A stretch of DNA of 64,000 nt from positions 434,001-498,000 of the forward strand of contig NZ_WWEO01000045.1 in NCBI RefSeq assembly GCF_009928685.1, read 5' to 3'. Position numbers and translations under genes: made by a program. The stretch is from Mucilaginibacter agri. Lineage in GTDB: Bacteria; Bacteroidota; Bacteroidia; Sphingobacteriales; Sphingobacteriaceae. Shown here piece by piece: positions 34,719 to 41,347 of this stretch (positions are counted from its first letter, which is position 1; each line of letters opens with the position of its first letter). The notes below the pieces were generated by a model. That model ran no database searches. It was given only the letters and a program-made list of their open reading frames with translations, and had not been told where the DNA came from.

Positions 34719-35474
34719 TTAATAGCCAACACCTCTGACGCCCCCCGAGGCCCTGATTGATTCACCGGTTACCCAATTTGAATCCTCCGAGGCAAGAAAT
34801 ACCGCCAACGGGGCGATATCTTCCGGTTCGCCGAACCTGCCCAGCGGGGTGCCTGCAATGAGTTTTTCACCCAATTCGCCATCAAAATTTCCCGCGGTTG
34901 CAGGTGTATTGGTATGTCCCGGTAATATTGAGTTAACCCTGATCTTGCGGGGACCAAGTTCCCTGGCGAGGGCCAGGGTCAGGGTATCGACAGCGCCCTT
35001 GGTCGCCGAATAAACACTTGATGCGAGATAGGGATCTGTACTCAGGATCGAACTGATATTGATGATACTTCCGCCACTCGTCATTTGTTTAACGGCAGCC
35101 TGGCTCGCCAGCAGGTAACCCAATACATTCAGGTTAAACTGCTTGTGAAAAGCCGCTTCCGTCAGGTCATCGATCATCTCGAATACCGCTAAACCGGCAT
35201 TATTAACAAGGATATCCACCGGACCGAATGCCGTTTTCACTTCCTCAAACATCTGGTTGATATCGGGGGACTTGCTCAGATCCGCCTGTATCGCGAATGC
35301 CCGTCCACCTGATGCCTGTATCTCACCGACCACCTGATCGGCCTCTTTTTTACCCGACGCATAATTTACAATGACCATCGCACCAGCTTTGCCGAATGCC
35401 CTGGCAATACCTGCGCCTATGCCCTTTGATGCCCCGGTAACCAGGGCTACCTTATCTTTGAGTTTTAATTCCAT
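34719..35474 (-). CDS. Short-chain dehydrogenase/reductase (FabG-like)
   Basis: A 251-residue classical SDR. Motifs are TGASKGIGAGIA, NNAGLA, the catalytic Ser in INISSIL, YSATKGAVD (Tyr and Lys) and the ending LASEDSNWVTGESIRASGGVRG. This resembles 3-oxoacyl-ACP-reductase-like SDRs of broad substrate range. It is divergent from the HxlR regulator gene (105-base spacer), so it is the likely regulated target. Confidence 0.92.
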   Translation of the reverse strand: MELKLKDKVALVTGASKGIGAGIARAFGKAGAMVIVNYASGKKEADQVVGEIQASGGRAFAIQADLSKSPDINQMFEEVKTAFGPVDILVNNAGLAVFEMIDDLTEAAFHKQFNLNVLGYLLASQAAVKQMTSGGSIINISSILSTDPYLASSVYSATKGAVDTLTLALARELGPRKIRVNSILPGHTNTPATAGNFDGELGEKLIAGTPLGRFGEPEDIAPLAVFLASEDSNWVTGESIRASGGVRGVGY

Positions 35475-35521
35475 TTGATCTTTTCTTCAATAAATGATGG
35501 TTCAAAGGTAGATACACCTAA

Positions 35522-35554
35522 CTTTACTTTTGATATGGGTTTCCTCAAGTAAAG
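35522..35554. promoter_or_regulatory. Possible HxlR operator and hxlR -7 box
   Basis: The inverted repeat CTTTACTT (35522-35529) / AAGTAAAG (35547-35554) overlaps TACTTTTG (35525-35532), a good -7 match reading toward the hxlR-like gene. No clear -33 element is seen. Autoregulation is inferred. Confidence 0.45.
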
Positions 35555-35579
35555 CGGCTTCCCTGTAATCTATCAGCAA

Positions 35580-35939
35580 ATGGAAAAGACAAAAACGATC
35601 TACGAAGAAGAGGCAGACTGCTCCAAAATACTTTTTGCCATACAGGATACCCTGGACCTGATCAGCGGGAAATGGAAGATCAAGGTTGTTGGTGTCTTGC
35701 TTTATGGCAAAAGAAACTTTACCGATCTGCAAAGAAAGATCGATGGTCTCGGTGCCAAAATGCTTTCAAAAGAATTACAGGACTTGGAAATAAACGGCTT
35801 GATCACCCGGACGGTGAATACCTCAAAACCCATTACGGTAACCTATGAACTGACGCCCTACGGGCATACCCTTGAACCGATCATACAGGCGCTTGCGGAT
35901 TGGGGAATAGAACATCGGCACCAGATCACGGGACGATAA
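35580..35939 (+). CDS. HxlR family transcriptional regulator
   Basis: A 119-residue winged-helix regulator. The family core is present: AIQDTLDLISGKWKIKVVGVLLYGKRNFTDLQR, then MLSKELQDLEINGLITRTV and VTYELTPYGHTLEPIIQALADWG. A single cysteine near the N-terminus (EADCSK) is at the position where many HxlR-type sensors carry a redox- or electrophile-reactive Cys. It is divergent from the SDR/NTF2 unit. Confidence 0.92.
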   Translation: MEKTKTIYEEEADCSKILFAIQDTLDLISGKWKIKVVGVLLYGKRNFTDLQRKIDGLGAKMLSKELQDLEINGLITRTVNTSKPITVTYELTPYGHTLEPIIQALADWGIEHRHQITGR

Positions 35940-35966
35940 GTACCATTGAAATTTAAAATGACATTA

Positions 35967-35990
35967 TTTTGTAACACTTGTTCTAAAATA
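35967..35990 (+). promoter_or_regulatory. TetR-type operator, copy 1
   Basis: Half-sites TTTTGTAACA and TGTTCTAAAA flank two variable bases, an imperfect palindrome 20 bases upstream of the TetR start. The same 24 bases recur at 36637-36660 with only the two central bases changed. Confidence 0.7.
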
Positions 35991-36010
35991 AGTTTAAGTT
36001 TGCAGCTTAA

Positions 36011-36589
36011 ATGGCACGAAACTTAGAATTCAACGAAGAAGAAGCAATCAAAAAAGCGATGGAGGTCTTTTGGGAAAAAGGCTATGGAGGGACCTCTATC
36101 CGTGATTTGGCTGAAGCTATGAATATCAAGATCAGTAGTATTTATAATACTATGGGTGATAAACATCAGTTGTTCATCAAATGCATCCGTAACTACACCC
36201 AGACACGGGCCATTGAAGCGCAAAACAGCACAGCCAGAACGAAATCGCCCTTAAAAGCGATCATCAGTTTTATAGAAGGTGCTGTGCATACGATTCTTTA
36301 TAGCCCTAACAGCTGCCTGGCCATCAAAACCACTTTCGAGGTTGCTGCGACCGATCAGGATCTGCAAGTTATTCTTCGTGAAGATCATGAGTTTACCTAC
36401 GGGTTATTGACCGGTCTTATCAAAAAAGCGATTGAATTAAAAGAATTACCGTCAGGTACAGATGCGGGCACACTGGCCGATTTTATTCTCAACAACTTTA
36501 CAGGCTGGCATGAGTCTTATATCATTCACCAGGATCCGATCAAGATCAAAAAAATGGCTAAATATCTTATTGGGCAGATAGCAAAGTAA
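36011..36589 (+). CDS. TetR/AcrR family transcriptional regulator
   Basis: A 192-residue repressor. The N-terminal helix-turn-helix (about 8-55) reads EEAIKKAMEVFWEKGYGGTS, then IRDLAEAMNIKISSIYNTMGDKHQLF. The C-terminal helical ligand domain resembles the YcdC/TetR_C group (SPNSCLAIKTTFEVAATDQDL, with one Cys). The operator pair before this gene and before the next operon indicates that it represses itself and the MazG-like/enoyl-reductase-like pair. Confidence 0.93.
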   Translation: MARNLEFNEEEAIKKAMEVFWEKGYGGTSIRDLAEAMNIKISSIYNTMGDKHQLFIKCIRNYTQTRAIEAQNSTARTKSPLKAIISFIEGAVHTILYSPNSCLAIKTTFEVAATDQDLQVILREDHEFTYGLLTGLIKKAIELKELPSGTDAGTLADFILNNFTGWHESYIIHQDPIKIKKMAKYLIGQIAK

Positions 36590-36610
36590 ACAGTTTATCT
36601 ATATTCCTTA

Positions 36611-36660
36611 TTGTTCTATAACACAAACAGGCATAATTTTGTAACAAGTGTTCTAAAATA
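36611..36660 (+). promoter_or_regulatory. Promoter with overlapping TetR-type operator, copy 2
   Basis: TTG (36611-36613), 20 bases, then TAATTTTG (36634-36641) is a Bacteroidetes-type promoter. The operator copy at 36637-36660 (TTTTGTAACA, two bases, TGTTCTAAAA) starts inside the -7 box, where a bound repressor would block initiation. Confidence 0.7.
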
Positions 36661-36693
36661 TTATAATTAATCGCATACAAATACATAGAAAAG

Positions 36694-37023
36694 ATGAGCA
36701 AAGAATTGAATTTTAAGGAAGTGATTACCCGGTCAGAAAAGATCAGGGGATTATACCACGAACTCGAAAGAATACATCATGGCAGTGAATGGACCGTTGA
36801 AGAAGATGCCCTGGCCTTCTTAACGGATGCTGGCTTAGTAGGCAGGCTAACCATGTCGCAACAAGGACGCTGGCCAAAGGGAGGTGCTACGAGTGAGGAA
36901 CTTTCGCACAAATTAGGTGAAAGTATCTGGTGGCTCATTATACTGGCTGGTCGCATGGACATTGATATAAACGTAGCGCTGGAAGGTTTCCTTTCCAAAA
37001 CGGAGCAACTTTTAAAGAAATAA
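36694..37023 (+). CDS. MazG-like nucleotide pyrophosphohydrolase-fold protein
   Basis: A 109-residue all-alpha protein of the MazG-like family: KIRGLYHELERIHHGSEWTVEEDALAFLTDAGLVGR and SHKLGESIWWLIILAGRMDIDI. The metal-binding acidic helices (ExxE near GLYHELE and ELSHKLGE) are partly conserved. House-cleaning hydrolysis of abnormal NTPs is the family role, but this branch is poorly studied. The next gene begins four bases after its stop. Both are under a promoter with a TetR operator. Confidence 0.8.
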   Translation: MSKELNFKEVITRSEKIRGLYHELERIHHGSEWTVEEDALAFLTDAGLVGRLTMSQQGRWPKGGATSEELSHKLGESIWWLIILAGRMDIDINVALEGFLSKTEQLLKK

Positions 37024-37027
37024 CCAC

Positions 37028-38035
37028 ATGACAACTATGCAACAAACAAAAGGAACATTGCTGATCTACGGTGCTACAGGCTATACTGGAACCATGATCA
37101 GTCACGAGGCCGTACGAAGGGGCCTTAGTTTCGAGATTGCGGGGCGGAGCGCTGATAAACTCGAACTACTGGCAAGAGAGCTCAATGTTCTTTACCATGT
37201 ATTTACGGTTGATGATCAGGCTGGCTGGGAAACCGCTCTTGTTGGTAAAACCGCTTTGCTAAATATAGCAGGACCGTTCAGTGAAACTGCAGAGCCGGCC
37301 ATGCATGCCTGTATCAGGGCTAATGTGCATTATATAGACATTACGGCTGAAGTAGATATTTACCGCCTCGCGGAAACAAAAGATGAGACCGCTAAAGCTG
37401 CGGGTGTTATGTTGCTTCCAGGTGCCGGGCTTTTTGCAACTTACGACCCGCTGGTATTGCACGCATCTAAGCGGGTGAAAGATCCGGTAAAGCTGCGCGC
37501 GGCTTTCAAATACTCGGGCGGTTTTACCCCAGGCTCCATCGCCAGCAGTGGCAATATCATCAATGCCGGAATTTTGGTACGTAAAAACGGAAGCATTGAA
37601 AAGCTGTCAAAAGCCTCCGCGGCCGCTTTTGACTTTGGTAACGGACCTGAAGATTGCTTTCCGACCCCGCTTGGCGGTGTGGTGCTCTGCTACAGGTCTA
37701 CCGGCATCCCGGATATTGAAGAATATTTTCAGATGGCGCTGCCTGCAAACGATCCCGATGCAAAAACGGTGGATACGCAAAATAAGGAAGTAAATGCAGG
37801 CCAGGCTGAGAGCCTAAGCCTGATCATTGCGGAGATCACCGGTGCGGACGGAATGATCGTAAGGTCATTAGCGGAAATGCCGTCGGGCTATTTGCCAACC
37901 GTAAGATCGGCTGTCGAAATTGCTTACCGCGTACTTAACGGGGATTACAAAGCCGGCTTTCAATCCCCCGGCTCTGTTTACGGTGAAGAGTTGCTTTCGT
38001 CATTGCCCGGTGTTAAGATAATTGATCTGGATTAA
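37028..38035 (+). CDS. Saccharopine-dehydrogenase-like / trans-acting enoyl reductase family oxidoreductase
   Basis: A 335-residue protein with an N-terminal Rossmann domain (LLIYGATGYTGTMISHEAVRRG, then FEIAGRSADKLELLARELN). The KTALLNIAGPFSETAEPAMHACI and VHYIDITAEVDIYR segments are typical of the saccharopine-dehydrogenase NADP-binding family, which includes trans-acting enoyl reductases. The C-terminal half (PLGGVVLCYRSTGIPDIEEYF) is the substrate region. The substrate is unknown. It is the second gene of the TetR-controlled pair and ends in a strong terminator. Confidence 0.88.
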   Translation: MTTMQQTKGTLLIYGATGYTGTMISHEAVRRGLSFEIAGRSADKLELLARELNVLYHVFTVDDQAGWETALVGKTALLNIAGPFSETAEPAMHACIRANVHYIDITAEVDIYRLAETKDETAKAAGVMLLPGAGLFATYDPLVLHASKRVKDPVKLRAAFKYSGGFTPGSIASSGNIINAGILVRKNGSIEKLSKASAAAFDFGNGPEDCFPTPLGGVVLCYRSTGIPDIEEYFQMALPANDPDAKTVDTQNKEVNAGQAESLSLIIAEITGADGMIVRSLAEMPSGYLPTVRSAVEIAYRVLNGDYKAGFQSPGSVYGEELLSSLPGVKIIDLD

Positions 38036-38050
38036 TCAGGTTATCAAACA

Positions 38051-38088
38051 AAAACACCTTACAGTTGATCGCTGTAAGGTGTTTTTTT
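38051..38088 (+). terminator. Intrinsic terminator
   Basis: A perfect 14-bp stem (arms 38051-38064 and 38072-38085, core ACACCTTACAG) with a 7-base loop and a seven-T run. It lies between the convergent enoyl-reductase-like and NTF2-like genes. Confidence 0.9.
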
Positions 38089-38108
38089 ATCCAATGGTTA
38101 TAAAGTGA

Positions 38109-38450
38109 TCAATCTAAATACGCATCGATATGTGCGATCAGCCCGGCATCATTCACACGGAGGTCCAGGCCACCGGTCTCGCGTCCGAAATCCCCGGTGA
38201 AATCCACCGTAGCCAGAATCTTATAAGGCGCGGTAGGTTCCAGTGACAGTAATTTAGTTGATGTATGATAGCCGACAAAAAAGGTTAGGAAGTAGTCTTT
38301 GATCCCTGCTGTATGTTCAAATTTATCACCCACAGAAACGTCATCGATTACTGCGTCGTCCGCGAAAAGGGCAAGGACAGCTTCGGTGTCAAAACGGTTG
38401 GCCGCAGCTATGAATTGTTGAGCGATCTGCTCAAGTTCAGTATTTTTCAT
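38109..38450 (-). CDS. NTF2-like (SnoaL) protein
   Basis: A 113-residue cytoplasmic protein: LEQIAQQFIAAANRFDTEAVLALFADDAVIDD followed by AGIKDYFLTFFVGYHTSTKLLSLEP and a VDFTGDFGRETGGLDLRV strand, the compact SnoaL-like pattern. It lies 10 bases after the AraC-family gene and is last in the unit SDR - AraC - NTF2-like. Function unknown. Confidence 0.85.
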   Translation of the reverse strand: MKNTELEQIAQQFIAAANRFDTEAVLALFADDAVIDDVSVGDKFEHTAGIKDYFLTFFVGYHTSTKLLSLEPTAPYKILATVDFTGDFGRETGGLDLRVNDAGLIAHIDAYLD

Positions 38451-38460
38451 AAAGAGATTG

Positions 38461-39378
38461 TTAATTTAGAGACTGCCTGAAATTCAGCGGAGATACTTTA
38501 GTCTTGCTTTTGAACAGGCGGTTAAAGGATTGCGGGTGTTCGAAACCCAGTTGGTAGGCCACTTCAGCTACGCTCAGTTCGGTTGCGCTTAATAGTTCCT
38601 TTGCTTTTTCAATCAGTTTGGCATGGATATGCTGCTGTGTATTTTGCCCGGTTAGCGAACGAAGCATATCACTCAGATAGTGTGCTGAGACATTCAGGCT
38701 TGCTGCCAGCTCATCCACGGCCGGCAGGCCATTGGCTAATGGCTTACCAGTATCAAAGTATTCAGCGAGCAAACCTTCAAAACGAACCAGAAGATCATTG
38801 CTGGCCGATTTACGGGTAATGAATTGCCGGTTGTAATAGCGTTTGCTGTAGTTCAGCAACAATTCAATCTGAGAAATCAATACGTCCTGGCTGATCTGGT
38901 CGATCGCGGAATCCAGTTCCGTTTCGATGTTCTTGAACAGCCCCACGATGACCTGCTTTTCCTTCTCCGAAAGGTATAGCGCTTCATTCACTCCATAAGA
39001 AAAGAACCCAAAATTCTTAATGCTTTTTCCCAAAGGGTAAGTATTTATAAAATCAGGGTGTACCAATAAAGTATAGCCTCCATAATCAGCCTCTCCTTCC
39101 AATGCCGTGATCACCTGGTTCGGTGAAACAAAGGATAATCCCCCTTCATCAAAATCGTAATGGCTTTGACCGTATTTCACCTTACCGCTAAAATCCTTTT
39201 TATAGGAGATCTTAAAAAAGTTGAACAGCATGCCTTTTTCCAGTTCGGCCGTATCCACGGTAATTGAACTGTAATCGACCAGACTGATCAGCGGATGCAG
39301 GGGTTTAGGTAAACCCAATACCCGGTGAAGTTCCGAGATCGAATTGAATACAATGGGTTGTTTCCTTACATTTTTCAT
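38461..39378 (-). CDS. AraC family transcriptional regulator (paralogue 3)
   Basis: A 305-residue regulator with the same architecture as the genes at 22943 and 33109 but more diverged: HPLISLVDYSS, YGQSHYDFDEGGLSFVSPNQV, GYTLLVHPDFINTYPLGKSI, NEALYLSEKEKQVI and RYYNRQFITRK. The helix-turn-helix end is LSVAEVAYQLGFEHPQSFNRLFKSKTKVSP. Unlike the other two it is inside, not divergent from, its operon: it overlaps the stop of the upstream SDR gene by four bases. Confidence 0.92.
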   Translation of the reverse strand: MKNVRKQPIVFNSISELHRVLGLPKPLHPLISLVDYSSITVDTAELEKGMLFNFFKISYKKDFSGKVKYGQSHYDFDEGGLSFVSPNQVITALEGEADYGGYTLLVHPDFINTYPLGKSIKNFGFFSYGVNEALYLSEKEKQVIVGLFKNIETELDSAIDQISQDVLISQIELLLNYSKRYYNRQFITRKSASNDLLVRFEGLLAEYFDTGKPLANGLPAVDELAASLNVSAHYLSDMLRSLTGQNTQQHIHAKLIEKAKELLSATELSVAEVAYQLGFEHPQSFNRLFKSKTKVSPLNFRQSLN

Positions 39379-40196
39379 GCTTGTGGATATGGACTTTGCA
39401 AGTTAAGGTAATTTCTCAGACCGATGCGGTAATCTTCCGGACCTTCCGCCAGGCGTTTGGTATAAAGCCGCACCGCGTCGTTACCTGCCGGGTAAGTCAG
39501 TTGGTCCTTTTCATCTGTCGCCGCCTTGTAAACCACTTCGGCGATCTTTTCGGCCTCTGTAAATTCCATCAAGGTACCATCACTAAAACCTTCGGTCATT
39601 TTAGCCATGGTTGTCTCATAGGCTTTGTCTTCGGTTACCTGCATGGCTTTAATAAAATCACTTTTAATACCGCCAGGCGCTACGTTCTTGATCCCGACGT
39701 TAAATTGTGCGAGGTCGTACGACAAGCTTTCCGCCAATCCCTGCATGGCCCATTTTGATGCATTATAGATGGCGGACTGCGGATTGGAAACCAAGCCACA
39801 AAGCGAGGTGGTGTTGATAAACAAACCTTTATTCCGCTGACGGAAATAAGGAATAAATGCACGAATAACTGCCAGAGTGCCAAAGAAGTTGGTGTCGAAT
39901 TGCGCCCGGATCTGTTCATCTGTATGAGATTCGATCGGCCCAATCAGGCCATACCCTGCATTATTGAATACCACGTCGACGTCATGCAGCTTTAACGCCG
40001 CTTTCACCGTATCGTCTACTTGCTGATTATCCGTAATATCCAGTGGCAGTAATGTAATGTTCTCTAATTGACGAAGTTCTGTTTCCTTTTCGGGTGATCG
40101 CATGGTAGCGATTACATTCCAGCCTTTAGCCTGAAATAATTTAGCGGTTGCTTTGCCTAACCCAGTCGACGTGCCGGTGATCAAAATAGTTTTCAT
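39375..40196 (-). CDS. Short-chain dehydrogenase/reductase
   Basis: About 273 residues from the ATG at 40196 (MKTILITGTSTGLGKATAK); the longer frame adds 13 residues unlike any SDR leader. The NAD(P) loop TGTSTGLG, NNAGYG, the catalytic Ser region (INTTSLCG) and YNASK are intact. It resembles SDRs annotated as oxidoreductases of the 17-beta-hydroxysteroid type, with an extended C-terminus (YTKRLAEGPEDYRIGLRNYL). It is the first gene of the last island unit, with AraC paralogue 3 coupled by a four-base overlap. Confidence 0.9.
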   Translation of the reverse strand: MKTILITGTSTGLGKATAKLFQAKGWNVIATMRSPEKETELRQLENITLLPLDITDNQQVDDTVKAALKLHDVDVVFNNAGYGLIGPIESHTDEQIRAQFDTNFFGTLAVIRAFIPYFRQRNKGLFINTTSLCGLVSNPQSAIYNASKWAMQGLAESLSYDLAQFNVGIKNVAPGGIKSDFIKAMQVTEDKAYETTMAKMTEGFSDGTLMEFTEAEKIAEVVYKAATDEKDQLTYPAGNDAVRLYTKRLAEGPEDYRIGLRNYLNLQSPYPQA

Positions 40197-40441
40197 GTTG
40201 TTTTCCTTTTGTGTGATACAAAGGTGAGGCTTCACAAAATCAGGATGATAACCGAAACGGATGGCGTAGTAGCCAAAATGAAGAATAATACGTATTTCGA
40301 TTTGATAAATAATTTTGCATCCCCAAATTATAAATATCTAAATGCGAGTTGATTAATAAACTATAGCCACATTTCAGAAACACCAAATACTTATTTATTT
40401 CAATTTTAGACTATCCACAAACTTTAAAAATGAGGTTAAGT
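40197..40441. other. Intergenic region at the right island edge
   Basis: Between the SDR start and the tRNA-like fragment I see no gene. A TAATTTTG box at 40310-40317 reads rightward but has no -33 partner or gene to drive. The stretch is AT-rich from about 40280 onward, in contrast to the island genes. Confidence 0.4.
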
Positions 40442-40468
40442 GTTCGATTGTACTTCCTAACTCTCCGC
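40442..40468 (+). repeat. Probable attachment-site repeat (right), degenerate tRNA-Ser 3' end
   Basis: The stretch starts GTTCGATTG and ends CCTAACTCTCCGC. The last 13 bases equal the end of the tRNA-Ser gene at 27740-27752, and GTTCGA matches its T-loop, with a few extra bases between. No tRNA body precedes it. A tRNA-style terminator follows 13 bases later, as if this were the original tRNA end displaced by an insertion. Confidence 0.5.
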
Positions 40469-40480
40469 TTTAAAAAAAGT

Positions 40481-40514
40481 AAAGCCTGTAGTAGTAAGTA
40501 TTACAGGCTTTTTG
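40481..40514 (+). terminator. Intrinsic terminator after tRNA-like fragment
   Basis: A 10-bp stem (AAAGCCTGTA, then TACAGGCTTT) with an 11-base loop and a T-run, in plus-strand reading. No gene upstream on this strand needs it, which fits a leftover tRNA terminator. Confidence 0.75.
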
Positions 40515-40596
40515 ATTTTACATCCCCTCATTTTAAGTGGTAAAATCTAGCACTTAGTTTGTAACCCGATTTTTACTGATTTAAACCAGCGAGTAG

Positions 40597-40626
40597 TTGA
40601 CACTTAATGCCTGAATTGTATATTTG
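40597..40626 (+). promoter_or_regulatory. Bacteroidetes-type promoter
   Basis: TTG (40597-40599), 19 bases, TATATTTG (40619-40626). It lies directly before the small exported-protein gene. Initiation about 5-7 bases downstream would leave the first ATG (40632) almost leaderless. Confidence 0.65.
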
Positions 40627-40631
40627 CTTTA

Positions 40632-40994
40632 ATGCGTGTATGGTTTAACTGTATGTTAATTCTTTTCGTAAGCGGCCTATGTACTGCTTCGAGTAGCCAT
40701 GCCAATCCGTTAACGACCGTATTCACAGCTAGGTCAGTTGTTGCACAAATCACCGCGGCGATTGTACAACAACAAGACGATAACCAACATTGTGACTCAC
40801 TGGATAATTCTGAAGTACTTACAGCGGCTTGCTCACAACAAAGTATTTTTGGACCGGCCGTAACGTCGTCGTATCACGAAGTAAAAACAGCAGTTTTTCC
40901 AAAACTTAATTCGTCGTTCACTCACGGGCAAAACAATGTCCCGATCCAGCCATTTTATCACCAGCTTCTCTTTCCCTTTCACGGTTTCTGGTAA
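40632..40994 (+). CDS. Small exported protein of unknown function
   Basis: Up to 120 residues. The N-terminus (MRVWFNCMLILFVSGLCTASSSHA) is a signal peptide; a second ATG at 40653 is an alternative start and suits the promoter at 40597-40626 better. The mature chain is polar, rich in Ser, Gln and His, with two cysteines (HCDSLDN and TAACSQQ) and an aromatic end HQLLFPFHGFW. I recognise no family. It is just outside the right island edge. Its existence rests on the promoter, signal peptide and length only. Confidence 0.5.
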   Translation: MRVWFNCMLILFVSGLCTASSSHANPLTTVFTARSVVAQITAAIVQQQDDNQHCDSLDNSEVLTAACSQQSIFGPAVTSSYHEVKTAVFPKLNSSFTHGQNNVPIQPFYHQLLFPFHGFW

Positions 40995-41156
40995 TGCGCA
41001 ATTAGAGGTTAATAGTTAAGGCGGTATCACTACCTGCAAAATTTCTATTTGCCTATTTAATAGTATCTTATCTATCCATTTTTATAAATATCGTGATTGG
41101 GCATTGCTTATCTACTGGGCATGCTCATCTATTATGTATCAAAAATCTATGAAATC

Positions 41157-41345
41157 ATGAGCAAAAATCATTTAACCAATAAAACACAACTTAAATATAC
41201 AGGTCAACACTTTGAAGGCTTTGAGCATGAAAAACCGTACATGACTTTTCTAGGCTATGATTGTACCAGTTGGTATACCATATGGGTAGATTATCTTGGC
41301 AAAATCATGTTTGTTACAGTGAATGATGTAGAACTTGCTGCATAA
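41157..41345 (+). CDS. Small protein of unknown function
   Basis: About 62 residues from the ATG at 41157 (MSKNHLTNKTQLKYTGQHFE); a longer in-frame version starts at 41097 but adds a leader that looks non-coding. The sequence is polar with a few aromatic residues (YDCTSWYTIWVDYLGKIMF) and no known motif. Its stop is two bases before the ATG of the sorbosone-dehydrogenase-like gene, so it may be translated in the same operon. Confidence 0.45.
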   Translation: MSKNHLTNKTQLKYTGQHFEGFEHEKPYMTFLGYDCTSWYTIWVDYLGKIMFVTVNDVELAA

Positions 41346-41347
41346 GC

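Larger units (their letters stand above)
27752..40468. mobile_element. Putative degenerate genomic island at tRNA-Ser
   Basis: About 12.7 kb of accessory genes lie between the tRNA-Ser 3' end and a second partial copy of that 3' end, which is itself followed by a tRNA-like terminator. Content is regulators and small oxidoreductases, with an AraC remnant and a T-arm fragment near the left edge. No integrase, transposase or phage gene is visible, so the element is old, a non-autonomous type, or a chance arrangement. Sampled lines inside look richer in G+C than neighbours, but I could not compute this properly. Confidence 0.4.

Noticed and set aside
27752..40468. Search for an integrase, transposase or phage gene within the putative island
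   Set aside because: None found on either strand; all frames are regulators, oxidoreductases or small folds, so autonomy of the element cannot be claimed.
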